This document shows positions 17,544-26,997 of a stretch of DNA of 64,000 nucleotides, piece by piece (within the stretch, counting starts at the first letter, position 1; each line of letters begins with the position of its first letter). Source of the stretch: SIG307 sp964545045 (GTDB lineage: Bacteria > Bacillota > Clostridia > Lachnospirales > Lachnospiraceae); NCBI GenBank assembly GCA_964545045.1, contig CAZJEN010000003.1:95602-159601 (forward strand). Direction: 5' to 3'. Made by a program: the position numbers and the translations under genes. The notes below the pieces were generated by a model. It was not told the origin of the DNA. It did no database searches and saw only the letters and a program-made list of their open reading frames with translations.

Positions 17544-17577
17544 GAAAGGGCATGCAACAAACTTTGCATGCCCTTTC
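17544..17577. terminator. Bidirectional terminator
   Basis: GAAAGGGCATGCAA pairs perfectly over 14 bases with TTGCATGCCCTTTC around a six-base loop. It lies between the convergent GH127-type and hybrid kinase genes. Confidence 0.85.
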
Positions 17578-17593
17578 CTATCCCAATCCTCAA

Positions 17594-19801
17594 TTATTTC
17601 CCTTCCGGAAATAATTGTTTTTTCATTTCTACATATACCGATTCGTCATTCAAAGGCTTTAACAAATACCCGTTCATTCCCGCATTATATATCGCAATCC
17701 GGTCATCCTCAAAAGCACTTGCGGTTGCCGCCACAATCGGAATCGTCGCCGCATCCGGACGCGGGAGTTTACGAATTATTTCCGTTGCCTCCAGACCATC
17801 CATTTCCGGCATCATCACATCCATTAAGATTGCCGCATATTCTCCTACCTCCGAACGTTTGAAGGCTTCCACTGCTTCACTTCCGTTTAACGCGGTATCC
17901 ACGGTAAATCCGACATTCTCCAATAAAAATACTGTAATCTTTAAATTAATCGGCACATCCTCCACCGCAAGAATCTTCATTCCGGTAAAAGCCTGCGTAA
18001 CAGTAACTCCTTCCTTCTTTTCCGGCAAAGCCTCTGCGATTTCAAACGGAATCCGTACGGTAAACACACTTCCCTTGCCCGGCTCACTTTCCACCCGGAT
18101 GCTTCCACCCATGGCATCGATATACTGCTTTGCTATGGTCATTCCGAGCCCCGTACCGTGATATCGTTTCCCTTCATCCTCATCCGCCTTCGCATAAGGC
18201 TGGTAAATACGCTTTAAGAACTCTGCATCCATACCGATTCCCGTATCCTGTACTTTAAAGCAATATTCTACCTTCCCTTCCCCTATCACCTGTTCCGTTA
18301 CAAGGAAAGAAACCTGTCCGCCCGCCGGCGTGTATTTCAAGGCATTTCCCAGAATATTCATCAAAATCTGCTGTACATGCAAACGGTCACCCAACACCGC
18401 CGGATAAGCAAAAATCGGAAACTTCTTGTAAAACCAGATCTTATTTTCCCTAATCTGACCCTCTATCATTTCCACGCATTCCTTTAATAACTCCGCAATC
18501 GAAAACGGTGCATTCACAAGCTTGAACTCTCCGCTTTCGATTTTTGAAAGGTCTAATACCTTATTCACAAGAGAAAGCAGATACGCAGACGACTCATCGA
18601 TTTTATCCAGACAATCTTCTACTTTTTCCTTATCATCAATACTTCTTCTGGCAATATTGGTCATACCCATAACACCGCCGATCGGCGTACGGATATCATG
18701 GGAAATATGTGCCATCAGTTCTGTCTTTGCACGATTGGCACGATTTGCTTCTTTGGCGGCAAGTTCTAATAAACGTGCACTTTCCCTCTGCTGTTTGGAA
18801 AGACCTTCCCTACTCTTTAAATAAACAAATAAAATAACCGTTACAGATACAAATCCTACAACAATAAATACCAGTATCCAGATTAACAATGTGGCATAGG
18901 CATCCGAATCCTTTTCGGAACCGGCTAAAACATCACTATCCACTACCACCATAAGATTCCAGTTCGGCATATTTGCCACCGGGCAGGTTGCCAGATAATA
19001 GTCAATTCCCTGATAAGAAATCTCCATGCAATACATTCCCTTATCACTGGAAACCACCTGTTTTAACTTCTCCCAGTCTCCTCGAATCAGTTCTACATTC
19101 CGCTCCAATTCTTCCAAATAATCCGCTTCCAGCGGGATATCAAATATTTTACTTTGACGGTACAGTCTGGTACCGTCGTTTCCCAAAATATAAACACTGC
19201 TTTTCTCCGCATAAGAATTGGACACCAATGCATGTTCCAAATGTGACGAATCAATAATTACGGTATAATACTCGAACTGACGATTCTCATCTTTCACATA
19301 AATCGGTTTTTCAAGCTTAATCCAACAAAACAAGTGCTTCTTTTTTTCTCCCGGCACATAACGAAGCCATAAACGCTCCTCGGCAATATTTTCAATCAAA
19401 TACTCTTTATTCTCCCATACACCGGTCGTTCCGTCGGATTTATAGTACGTACCGTCCTCGCTTACCGCATAAGCTTCGCTTTCCTCCATATCAAAGTACA
19501 GATTTTGTTCTATCAATGCCTCTGTTAATTCTTCCGCATTTTCAAATACACTTCCGTCTATGTAAGAGCCGGTCAGCTGAATCATTTCCCTTCTGGAAGA
19601 AGCATATAATTCCGCCAACTCCGCCAGTGTCTCCGTCAACTCCGTTACATGCTTTCCTCGTTCTTCCCGGATATTCTCACCGAAAAAAGAATAAAGCCAG
19701 TATCCGGCGCAACAAAAGACAAGCAGAAGGGCTACATATACCGCCACTGCTACCTTTCTGAAACGACTCAGTACCGACTTTTTTCCTGTTGTTTTTTTCA
19801 T
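17594..19801 (-). CDS. Hybrid sensor histidine kinase with receiver
   Basis: 735 residues. A membrane helix (about 17-38), an extracytoplasmic dCache-like sensor and a second helix near 305-330 precede a short coiled coil. The HisKA motif is HISHDIRTP with His near 368. The ATPase boxes are NALKYTPAG, DTGIGM and GTGLGMTIAK. A C-terminal receiver has acidic residues in LAVEDVPIN and Asp near 660 in ILMDVMMPEMDG. No DNA-binding regulator lies next to it, so the phosphorelay partner is elsewhere. Its position between glycan enzymes suggests sensing of an external ligand, but the ligand is unknown. Confidence 0.9.
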   Translation of the reverse strand: MKKTTGKKSVLSRFRKVAVAVYVALLLVFCCAGYWLYSFFGENIREERGKHVTELTETLAELAELYASSRREMIQLTGSYIDGSVFENAEELTEALIEQNLYFDMEESEAYAVSEDGTYYKSDGTTGVWENKEYLIENIAEERLWLRYVPGEKKKHLFCWIKLEKPIYVKDENRQFEYYTVIIDSSHLEHALVSNSYAEKSSVYILGNDGTRLYRQSKIFDIPLEADYLEELERNVELIRGDWEKLKQVVSSDKGMYCMEISYQGIDYYLATCPVANMPNWNLMVVVDSDVLAGSEKDSDAYATLLIWILVFIVVGFVSVTVILFVYLKSREGLSKQQRESARLLELAAKEANRANRAKTELMAHISHDIRTPIGGVMGMTNIARRSIDDKEKVEDCLDKIDESSAYLLSLVNKVLDLSKIESGEFKLVNAPFSIAELLKECVEMIEGQIRENKIWFYKKFPIFAYPAVLGDRLHVQQILMNILGNALKYTPAGGQVSFLVTEQVIGEGKVEYCFKVQDTGIGMDAEFLKRIYQPYAKADEDEGKRYHGTGLGMTIAKQYIDAMGGSIRVESEPGKGSVFTVRIPFEIAEALPEKKEGVTVTQAFTGMKILAVEDVPINLKITVFLLENVGFTVDTALNGSEAVEAFKRSEVGEYAAILMDVMMPEMDGLEATEIIRKLPRPDAATIPIVAATASAFEDDRIAIYNAGMNGYLLKPLNDESVYVEMKKQLFPEGK

Positions 19802-20055
19802 AGTTCCTCCCGGAGCTTTTTCAGTATAGTTTTTTACAAAAAATACCTTTTTATTTTACCACATCTCCGTGAAAAAGCAAGAAAAATTTTATATCTTTAC
19901 AAAAATACGTCCAATTAACCGTTGCAGTTTTCTACGATTTGATACCCAAATTTACACATGGAAACTTCCCCTCACATATGGTATACTGGATTTAATCTAT
20001 TGCACATAATCACAAATAGTATCAATAGCGATTCCATATTTCAGGAGGTACAACT

Positions 20056-21693
20056 ATGGCATGGTACGATGACGCCGTATTTTATCATATTTATCCGCTG
20101 GGACTGACCGGAGCTCCGAAGGAAAATACCTACAGTGAACCGGTACATCGTTTAAATACGCTGCTCCCTTGGATTTCCCATATCAAAGAACTGGGCTGCA
20201 ACGCAATCTACATCGGACCGTTATTTGAGTCCGTCGGTCACGGTTACGAGACTACCGATTACAAGAAGCTTGACTCCCGTCTCGGTACCAACGAGGATTT
20301 AACAAACTTTGTAAAGGAATGTCACACACAGGGCATCCGTGTCATTTTAGACGGTGTATTCAACCATACCGGCCGGGATTTCTTTGCCTTTCAGGATATT
20401 AAGAACAACAGAGAAAACTCCCCGTATAAAGACTGGTACTGTAACGTGAATTTCTGGGGTGACAACGAATACAACGACGGTTTTTCCTACGAAAACTGGG
20501 GCGGATATAACCTTTTGGTAAAGCTGAACCAGAACAATCCTGCAGTAAAAGATTATATTTGTGACGTTATCCGTTTTTGGGTATCGGAATTTGACATTGA
20601 CGGTATCCGTCTGGATGCTGCAGATGTGTTAAACTTTGAATATATGCAGACACTGCGTCGGGTAGCAAACGAAGTAAAACCGGATTTCTGGCTAATGGGT
20701 GAAGTCATTCACGGTGATTATAACCGTTGGGTAAACGAAGGCACTCTTCACTCTGTTACCAATTATCATTTGCACAAAGCACTGTACTCCGGTCACAACG
20801 ACCACAACTATTTTGAAATTGCTCATACGGTAAAACGTCTGTATGAGATGGGAGGAAGTCGTCCGGAGGGGTTAAAGCTTTATAACTTTGTAGATAACCA
20901 CGATGTAGAGAGAATCTACACGAAGCTTTCCGACAAAGCACATTACACACCGGTGCATATTTTACTTTATACCCTGCCAGGTATTCCGTCCATTTATTAC
21001 GGTTCAGAGTTCGGTGTCGAAGGAAAGAAAGAGCGTTTCTCCGATGATTCTCTCCGCCCTGCGCTGTCCCTTTCGGATTTCGGAAATGCTGTTACGGACA
21101 ATCCGTGTACCCGTTTACTGGCAGCGTTAGGACATATGCGTCAGATTACACCGGCTCTTTCCTACGGAGATTATAAAGAAATAATTTTAACCAATCGTCA
21201 GTATGCATTTGCAAGAAGCCATAACGGTGCCACCGTGCTTGTCACCGTAAACAACGATGACAGCGACTATGTAATGACATTGTCTTGCGATGCCTGCGCC
21301 CAATACAAGGGCATGCTTTCCGGAGAAATCGTATCGGTAACCGACGGCCGTATTACCGTGAATGTAAAGGCAAACAACGGAGACATCTGGGTACCGGAAG
21401 AAGAAAATTCTACCGAGGATGACTGGTTTTTCGAGTCCGCCTTCATTACCAATCCGGAACCGGAACCTGTGCTTGATGCTTCCGAACCGTCTCAAACTAC
21501 AAAAGAGACGACCTCCGCAGAAGTCGTCTCCTTCGACAGTGATACCTTTGAACAGGGTAAAATCGCCGGTCTTCAGGAAGCCATTCTCGCCATTATGGAA
21601 AAGAAAGGCCCTGTCACCGAGCAAATGCGAAATGACGTATTCGGCAATACGCATCACGACTCTTTAGTAAATTGGGTAAAAAGCTTCTATTGA
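20056..21693 (+). CDS. GH13 alpha-amylase family enzyme
   Basis: 545 residues without a signal peptide, so probably cytoplasmic; AGGAGG lies eight bases before the ATG. The GH13 conserved regions are present in order: GVFNHT, GIRLDAADV with the nucleophile Asp, GEVIHGDY with the acid Glu, and VDNHDVERI. These enzymes cleave or transfer alpha-1,4 or alpha-1,6 glucans. A barrel-terminal beta domain ends near 455. A 90-residue extension rich in Glu, Thr and Ser follows, with an end that looks like a small helical domain (FEQGKIAGLQEAI). The substrate is not clear. Region 19802-20055 before it holds no gene. Confidence 0.9.
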   Translation: MAWYDDAVFYHIYPLGLTGAPKENTYSEPVHRLNTLLPWISHIKELGCNAIYIGPLFESVGHGYETTDYKKLDSRLGTNEDLTNFVKECHTQGIRVILDGVFNHTGRDFFAFQDIKNNRENSPYKDWYCNVNFWGDNEYNDGFSYENWGGYNLLVKLNQNNPAVKDYICDVIRFWVSEFDIDGIRLDAADVLNFEYMQTLRRVANEVKPDFWLMGEVIHGDYNRWVNEGTLHSVTNYHLHKALYSGHNDHNYFEIAHTVKRLYEMGGSRPEGLKLYNFVDNHDVERIYTKLSDKAHYTPVHILLYTLPGIPSIYYGSEFGVEGKKERFSDDSLRPALSLSDFGNAVTDNPCTRLLAALGHMRQITPALSYGDYKEIILTNRQYAFARSHNGATVLVTVNNDDSDYVMTLSCDACAQYKGMLSGEIVSVTDGRITVNVKANNGDIWVPEEENSTEDDWFFESAFITNPEPEPVLDASEPSQTTKETTSAEVVSFDSDTFEQGKIAGLQEAILAIMEKKGPVTEQMRNDVFGNTHHDSLVNWVKSFY

Positions 21694-21694
21694 T

Positions 21695-21862
21695 TCAATC
21701 CCATGTAGTGGTATTTTGACAATACTCACTGTCACTCACTTCCTCATGAGAATAAAATGCTTTCTCATACAAAGGAGCAAATTTTTGCGTTTTCAGTAAC
21801 ATCTTCGGTGCCACATCCGAGAAATCCGGTTGTGGCACAAATTCTATGATTTCCTTTTTCAT
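21695..21862 (-). CDS. Small hypothetical protein (55 residues)
   Basis: ATG 21862 to TGA 21695 gives a 55-residue acidic protein beginning MKKEIIEFVPQPDF, with a run FAPLYEKAFYSHEE and a single Cys. CGAGG lies about nine bases upstream, a weak site. It ends one base before the stop of the convergent GH13 gene. No family is recognised. It could also be the tail of a decayed gene. The start, composition and compact fit between neighbours are the only support. Confidence 0.4.
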   Translation of the reverse strand: MKKEIIEFVPQPDFSDVAPKMLLKTQKFAPLYEKAFYSHEEVSDSEYCQNTTTWD

Positions 21863-21903
21863 GGATAGCCTCGCTTTCGATTATAAGTCCTTCAATTACA
21901 AAA

Positions 21904-21940
21904 AGATGTCTTTCAGGCACCTATTCTCTGAAAGACATCT
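21904..21940 (-). terminator. Terminator after the GH26 gene
   Basis: GATGTCTTTCAG pairs perfectly with CTGAAAGACATC around an 11-base loop, flanked by A and T runs. It is about 50 bases downstream of the mannanase stop. Confidence 0.8.
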
Positions 21941-21989
21941 CTTTTCTTTATCTTACCCTATTTGTAGCGGCTTCATCCACGAATACCTT

Positions 21990-22934
21990 TTATTTTTCCG
22001 CTGTAATCGCATATTCACCGGCATACAGCTTTTTTAAATTCTCTACCGAATTGTACTTTTCTCCGATGCAGAATTCCTTGGACCAGGTCATAAAATAAGC
22101 CCATGGTGTACGTGACTTCTCCAGCATCGTAATATCCGGCAAATAACCGATTTCCGCCAATGCAGCTACCTTATTTTTTGTAGTTGCTTCAATCAAATCC
22201 AGATACTCCTGCCGGTAATCCGTCGGTGCATACTCTGGTAAATAAATATCCACAGAAATCACATCCACGTACTCATCTCCCGGATAACCCTCCTCCAGAC
22301 GGCAATTCCATACCCAAAGAAGATTATTTATCTCATGCACGTTGGTATAATAGTCGTACATTAACTTGTATAACTCTCTTGCTACCTCCGGGCCTTTCGC
22401 ACCCCACCAGAACCATTTGCCGTCAGACTCATGGAACGGTCTCCACAATACCGGAATATCTGCTTCTTCAAACTTCTTTAATTCCTTGGCAATCACATCC
22501 ATATCATGATAGAACGCCTCCCGTTCCCTTGTGCCTTCCACCAGAACCTTTGACGCATCAAAGTCCGTATGCTCTGCGTAGAAGCTCTTATCCCTGCCTC
22601 CTACCGGAGAATACCAATGGAAAGAAAAGGTCACGATTCCGTCCGATTCCTTCGCCCATTTAAGCGCAGTCTCCAAAGTCCCACGGTTTTCATAAATCTC
22701 CGTAAGACAAGGCTCGGAAGCATCCTCGTAATTGATATTCGGCGAATAAGCCAAAAGTTCAAACCCCCGAAGCTTCGGCATTTTCCCTGTATGCTCCTTT
22801 ATGTAGGTTACCTCCTCCATCGGATTGGTCTGGGTATGCTGTCCCGTAATAATTCCCTTCCCCGCGGTTTCGCACAAATACGTTAAAAGCTCTGTAGCCT
22901 TCTTCGTAGCATTTTTATTTACCGGCTTCTGCAT
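21990..22934 (-). CDS. GH26 beta-mannanase
   Basis: 314 residues from ATG 22934, chosen because AAGGAGG lies seven bases upstream; an in-frame ATG at 23018 overlaps the previous gene. The fold markers of GH26 are present: acid/base Glu 169 in RPFHESDGKWFWWG and nucleophile Glu 261 in ALAEIG, with VWVWN between them. The enzyme hydrolyses beta-1,4-mannan chains. There is no signal peptide, so it should cut imported manno-oligosaccharides in the cytoplasm. It follows the epimerase gene by 53 bases, which fits the mannobiose epimerase route. Confidence 0.9.
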   Translation of the reverse strand: MQKPVNKNATKKATELLTYLCETAGKGIITGQHTQTNPMEEVTYIKEHTGKMPKLRGFELLAYSPNINYEDASEPCLTEIYENRGTLETALKWAKESDGIVTFSFHWYSPVGGRDKSFYAEHTDFDASKVLVEGTREREAFYHDMDVIAKELKKFEEADIPVLWRPFHESDGKWFWWGAKGPEVARELYKLMYDYYTNVHEINNLLWVWNCRLEEGYPGDEYVDVISVDIYLPEYAPTDYRQEYLDLIEATTKNKVAALAEIGYLPDITMLEKSRTPWAYFMTWSKEFCIGEKYNSVENLKKLYAGEYAITAEK

Positions 22935-22987
22935 GTTTTCCTCCTTACCAGCACTGATTATTTCTTCCCTATTGTCACCTGTAGCTA

Positions 22988-24199
22988 TCAAACCAGGCGA
23001 TTTAACATCTCCATACACATTCTTCCGTTATGATACGGACATTTCCACTCATGGGATAACGGGGCAGTCACATCCGCTTCTCCGTGATACGGAATGGTCT
23101 CATACCATTCTCCGCTGTTTTTGTCGATCACACGATTCTGAATAAAGCTCCAGACATCCTCCGCTATGGCACGGTATTCCTCTTTTTGTTCCTTCAAATA
23201 CGCATTATAAAAGCCCACCACCGACTCTGCCTGTACCCACCAGATTTTCTGACGGTCTACTTTATCATTTTCACGCTCATTATTTATGGCACGGCATTCT
23301 TCATCAATGGCATTCCGATATACGGAAGCCGCCAATCCTTCGATCACCGGACGCATCCTTTCCGTCACAGAAACATCTTCTAATAACTCGCATGCCCGGT
23401 CAATGAGCCAGGATGCTTCGATGTCGTGTCCGTAAGATTCCAAATCGATTAACGTTCGGTATTCATGATCAAAGAACACTTCACAAATCTGCTTGTCCGG
23501 ATTGTATACCTTATCCTTAAACAGGAAAAGAATCTCTTTGAGAGAAGTCTCTACCTTATCCAAACGATTACGCTCCTGTTCCGAACAAGCGTCCTCCGCC
23601 ATATAAAAACGATCCACACGGAACAATTCGGAATATGCCTCCAGCACATGCAACAGCGTATTCATGGTACGCTCTGCAATGACACCGTTCTCTGACAATT
23701 CATAGTTTATGGTCGGCGTAAAATCCCGGTTGTAGGCTTCCAGATATCCACCGGCATCCCTGCACTTTGACTCAATGATATCATAGATAGAATAGGCCAG
23801 TTCCAGCGCTTCCTTCTTCTCCGACGCATCATAATAGGAAGACAACGCATAAATTGCAAAGGCTTGATTATAGGTATGCTTCAAATCATCTTCCACTTCA
23901 CCGTTAAATTTTACCGCCCAATATACACCGCCATAGCTCTTGTCATAGCAATGCTCTGCCAAAAACTGATACGCATGGTCCGCCATAGCAAGAAGCTCCG
24001 GATACTGCAACATGCGGTAAGCCTTAGAATAGAACCAAAGAATACGACTGTTCAGGATTACACCTTTCATGTAATCCTTTACCGGCGTTCCGTCTCCTGT
24101 TACACTTCCGTAAAAACCTCCGAACTCCTCATCCTTTAGCTTATTCCAAAAGGGAATAATATCCTGCACCAAATGATTTTTAAACTCTTCCGCTTTCAT
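22988..24199 (-). CDS. Cellobiose/mannobiose 2-epimerase (AGE family)
   Basis: 403 residues from ATG 24199, which has GGAG nine bases upstream. The (alpha/alpha)6 barrel markers of cellobiose 2-epimerases are present: HTYNQAFAIYALS near 115, ESYGHDIEASWLIDRA near 245 with the catalytic His, and HEWKCPYHNGRMCMEM at the C-terminus. These enzymes turn the reducing-end sugar of beta-1,4 disaccharides from glucose to mannose or the reverse. Next to a GH26 mannanase the likely reaction is mannobiose to mannosyl-glucose, which a phosphorylase then splits. No such phosphorylase gene is in this window. Confidence 0.9.
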   Translation of the reverse strand: MKAEEFKNHLVQDIIPFWNKLKDEEFGGFYGSVTGDGTPVKDYMKGVILNSRILWFYSKAYRMLQYPELLAMADHAYQFLAEHCYDKSYGGVYWAVKFNGEVEDDLKHTYNQAFAIYALSSYYDASEKKEALELAYSIYDIIESKCRDAGGYLEAYNRDFTPTINYELSENGVIAERTMNTLLHVLEAYSELFRVDRFYMAEDACSEQERNRLDKVETSLKEILFLFKDKVYNPDKQICEVFFDHEYRTLIDLESYGHDIEASWLIDRACELLEDVSVTERMRPVIEGLAASVYRNAIDEECRAINNERENDKVDRQKIWWVQAESVVGFYNAYLKEQKEEYRAIAEDVWSFIQNRVIDKNSGEWYETIPYHGEADVTAPLSHEWKCPYHNGRMCMEMLNRLV

Positions 24200-24297
24200 T
24201 TGCAAACACTCCTTTCCGTACTTTGCTCTTATTCTTATCATAGCGCAATTTCCCTTACAATTCTATGAAACCGCACCGAATAAATTGTACAAACCTA

Positions 24298-24828
24298 TTA
24301 TAATTCCTCTAAAAACTGACTGGCGTATTTTCCGTAAACTTTATCATACAAAGAAAAATATGCTTGAAAATCCACTTCACATTCATAACCTAACAATTCA
24401 AACTCCACACCGAACAATTTTGCGTATACTCCCAGCTCCTTCATCCCGTTCCCAAGATAAAACTGCTTTCTTCTGCAGCGCTCCTCCATGTTGTCTGCCG
24501 GCACCTTAAGGCTCTCCACTTCAAGAAAAAAACGCTTTCCCCGGTACAACTCCTGCAAGGCCTGTAAACTCTTTCCGCCCAGACCCTGTCCTCTTTTTTC
24601 CTCACAAATCGCAAAGTAATCAAGAAGCACCAAATCTTCTCCGTTCATAGTAATGGCAAAGCCGGAAAATTCTTCCGCATCTTCAATTACCCAGACATCC
24701 GTTACGTTCTGACGATACTTCTCACGAATCATTTCAAAAGGCTTTCGCTCGTTATCAGGAAACGCCGACCTATACAGCATCTCCAGCTCACTCCACTCCG
24801 CCTCGGAAGCCACTGTTCTTAGCCTCAT
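24298..24828 (-). CDS. GNAT-family N-acetyltransferase
   Basis: 176 residues from ATG 24828, with AAGGAAAG upstream; a TTG seven codons earlier is the alternative start. The acetyl-CoA loop is present as EKRGQGLGGKSLQAL near residue 85, preceded by the beta-4 strand LVLLDYFAI, which supports the GNAT fold. The acceptor is unknown. It lies between the xylanase and epimerase genes on the same strand, with about 70-100 bases either side. It may be part of the same transcript without a known role in glycan use. Confidence 0.8.
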   Translation of the reverse strand: MRLRTVASEAEWSELEMLYRSAFPDNERKPFEMIREKYRQNVTDVWVIEDAEEFSGFAITMNGEDLVLLDYFAICEEKRGQGLGGKSLQALQELYRGKRFFLEVESLKVPADNMEERCRRKQFYLGNGMKELGVYAKLFGVEFELLGYECEVDFQAYFSLYDKVYGKYASQFLEEL

Positions 24829-24896
24829 CACACACTTTCCTTTCTGCAAAAACGGAGCAGTGCCGTCCGCACTACCCCGTTATTTTCTGTTTCTAC

Positions 24897-26978
24897 TTAT
24901 CTTACCGGACTAACAAATACATTATCCACAAAGAATTCCGCATTGCCGTCGGTCTCCACATAGATCTCTGCAGAATTCAAATCCTTCGGAAGCTCCACTC
25001 TGGTTTCTACCTTTGTCCACTCACCCGAAGAAGTATCCGCAGTTGCTAACGGCTGCGGTACCGCGCCGTCCAGGCCGATGGTTACCTGCTTATCCTTCGT
25101 CTTGATGTACATGGAAACATCTACCTTCATACCGACGTATGGGGAAATATTCAGCTTGATGGTTGCGTCCTTTTCCTGACGGGTAACACAGTAGGAATGG
25201 CTCTTGCCGTCCACAGACTCCTTATCGGTTACAAAGCAGAACGGAAGATGCCCCGCCCCGCGGATTGCCGCAATATTGGTCTTTTCTTCAAAGCTTTCCT
25301 CAAGACCTACGAGCTGTACCTGTACATCATCCACATAGGTCGGACTGTTCTTATCCGGCGACACCTCTACCGTACCGAAATTCATCAACATGGAATGTAC
25401 ATCATTCGGAATTTTAAAAGTTCCCTCTAAGAATACCCACTCACCGGAAGTCGTATCCGCCGTAGCCGGTATATGAGGAACACCGTCCAAGCCCAAAGTC
25501 ACCTTTAAGGCCGTACTCTTTACCCACGCGCTGACTTTGACGGTCTGACCGATAAAATCGGACACATCAAAGCTGATACCGCACCAGTCACCGAAGCGCT
25601 TTTCGTTAGCCAATGCAGCCTTCCCACTATATACCTCTCTCTCCTGTATTTCGATTGCACCGAAGCCGCGCATTTTAAAGCCTAAATCCTCCGGCTTCAC
25701 CGCCTCTGCTCCATCCGGCGTTTCAAAATCATATAAACGATCGGAAAGATTAATTTCAATCTTCTCCGGTTCACCCAACTCTTCTCCGGTCACCGCATAC
25801 ACAACACCGTCAAAGGAGCGCTTCTCCGACAAATCTCCATGGAACAACAGCGGATTTGCGCCGCGAATCCAGGAATTATCATCCGTCAATCCCCAGAAAG
25901 TAACACTGGTCAAATTTGCGCCTTCCTTCTTTGCCTGCAGCAATGCCTCGAAAAACTTCTTATAGAATACTGCCTGATAGTATTCCTGGTTTTTATTCAG
26001 GCAAGTACACTTTACATCAAGCTCGGTAATATGAACCTCTTTCACAAGAGCAGCATATTCCTTCAATGCAATAATATATTCCTCAATATCGTTATTATCG
26101 CTCAAATGTCCCTGCATGCCGATACCGTCAATCAGGTCTTCACCCAGGATACTACCGTGCTCGTCGGTACTTCTTTGCAGAACACCGATAATGGCCTCCT
26201 TCTTATCCGGCATCCATTCGTTGTAGTCATTGTATACCAGTACCGGACGAATCGCTTTTAATGCCTCTTCATCATCCGGGGAAACTCCGTACTTCTCTGC
26301 ATATTTCTTGGAAGTCTCCGTTACCGCATCCTTTGCAAAGCGGAATGCCCAGTAAATAAAGTCATCACCGATGACCTGATACCAGTAACTGTTACGAAGA
26401 CCGAACTCAGTCTTATCCGCGGTCTCGATTGCTTCATTCACCACATCCCATGCATAAACAGTATCCGCATATCCGTTACTGTACATATAATCCATTACCG
26501 AGAATATGTAACTCTTTAAACGCTTCAACATGGTCTCCCGGTCTACAAAACATACAGGATCCAGCTTTTCAAAATGCTTTAGCATCGGGCGTTCCTTTAA
26601 AAGTTCCGGGTCCGTCGGTATGGTCACCGGCTGATACCCCTTACAGAACACTTCCTTCGGACACTGGCTGTGCCATACAAGCACATGACCTCTTACAGGC
26701 ATACCGTTTTCTTTTGCCCAGTCAAGCATCTCCTTTGCCTGCGGATTGATTACAAACGGAAGATACTCCTCGGTTGCCTCCGTACTGGAAAACCCCATAT
26801 TATAAGCAGGCTTCAGCTCATTTGCAAAAGTCATACTGCTAAATTGCTTCTTCATCAAAGCTTCTTTTTCCGGATTTCCGATTTCGTGATTGGTAAAACG
26901 TTCACTAATTTTTTCGCAGGCTACCCCCATACGAAAAAAATTCTGATATACTTCTTTTAATATCTTATTGTTATCCAT
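24897..26978 (-). CDS. GH10 endo-xylanase with two CBM4/9-type modules
   Basis: 693 residues. The GH10 barrel spans about 5-385 with acid/base Glu 182 in WDVVNEAI and nucleophile Glu 319 in HITELDVK. Two carbohydrate-binding modules of the CBM_4_9 type follow at about 440-560 and 575-693, each with a LGLDG and TADTTSGEW-like strand. It hydrolyses beta-1,4-xylan. There is no signal peptide, although modules like these usually sit on secreted enzymes, so an intracellular enzyme for large imported oligosaccharides or a non-classical export is possible. It begins 20 bases after the stop of the LacI-GGDEF gene and is probably co-transcribed. Confidence 0.92.
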   Translation of the reverse strand: MDNNKILKEVYQNFFRMGVACEKISERFTNHEIGNPEKEALMKKQFSSMTFANELKPAYNMGFSSTEATEEYLPFVINPQAKEMLDWAKENGMPVRGHVLVWHSQCPKEVFCKGYQPVTIPTDPELLKERPMLKHFEKLDPVCFVDRETMLKRLKSYIFSVMDYMYSNGYADTVYAWDVVNEAIETADKTEFGLRNSYWYQVIGDDFIYWAFRFAKDAVTETSKKYAEKYGVSPDDEEALKAIRPVLVYNDYNEWMPDKKEAIIGVLQRSTDEHGSILGEDLIDGIGMQGHLSDNNDIEEYIIALKEYAALVKEVHITELDVKCTCLNKNQEYYQAVFYKKFFEALLQAKKEGANLTSVTFWGLTDDNSWIRGANPLLFHGDLSEKRSFDGVVYAVTGEELGEPEKIEINLSDRLYDFETPDGAEAVKPEDLGFKMRGFGAIEIQEREVYSGKAALANEKRFGDWCGISFDVSDFIGQTVKVSAWVKSTALKVTLGLDGVPHIPATADTTSGEWVFLEGTFKIPNDVHSMLMNFGTVEVSPDKNSPTYVDDVQVQLVGLEESFEEKTNIAAIRGAGHLPFCFVTDKESVDGKSHSYCVTRQEKDATIKLNISPYVGMKVDVSMYIKTKDKQVTIGLDGAVPQPLATADTSSGEWTKVETRVELPKDLNSAEIYVETDGNAEFFVDNVFVSPVR

Positions 26979-26997
26979 TTCTGTTCTCCGTAAATCT

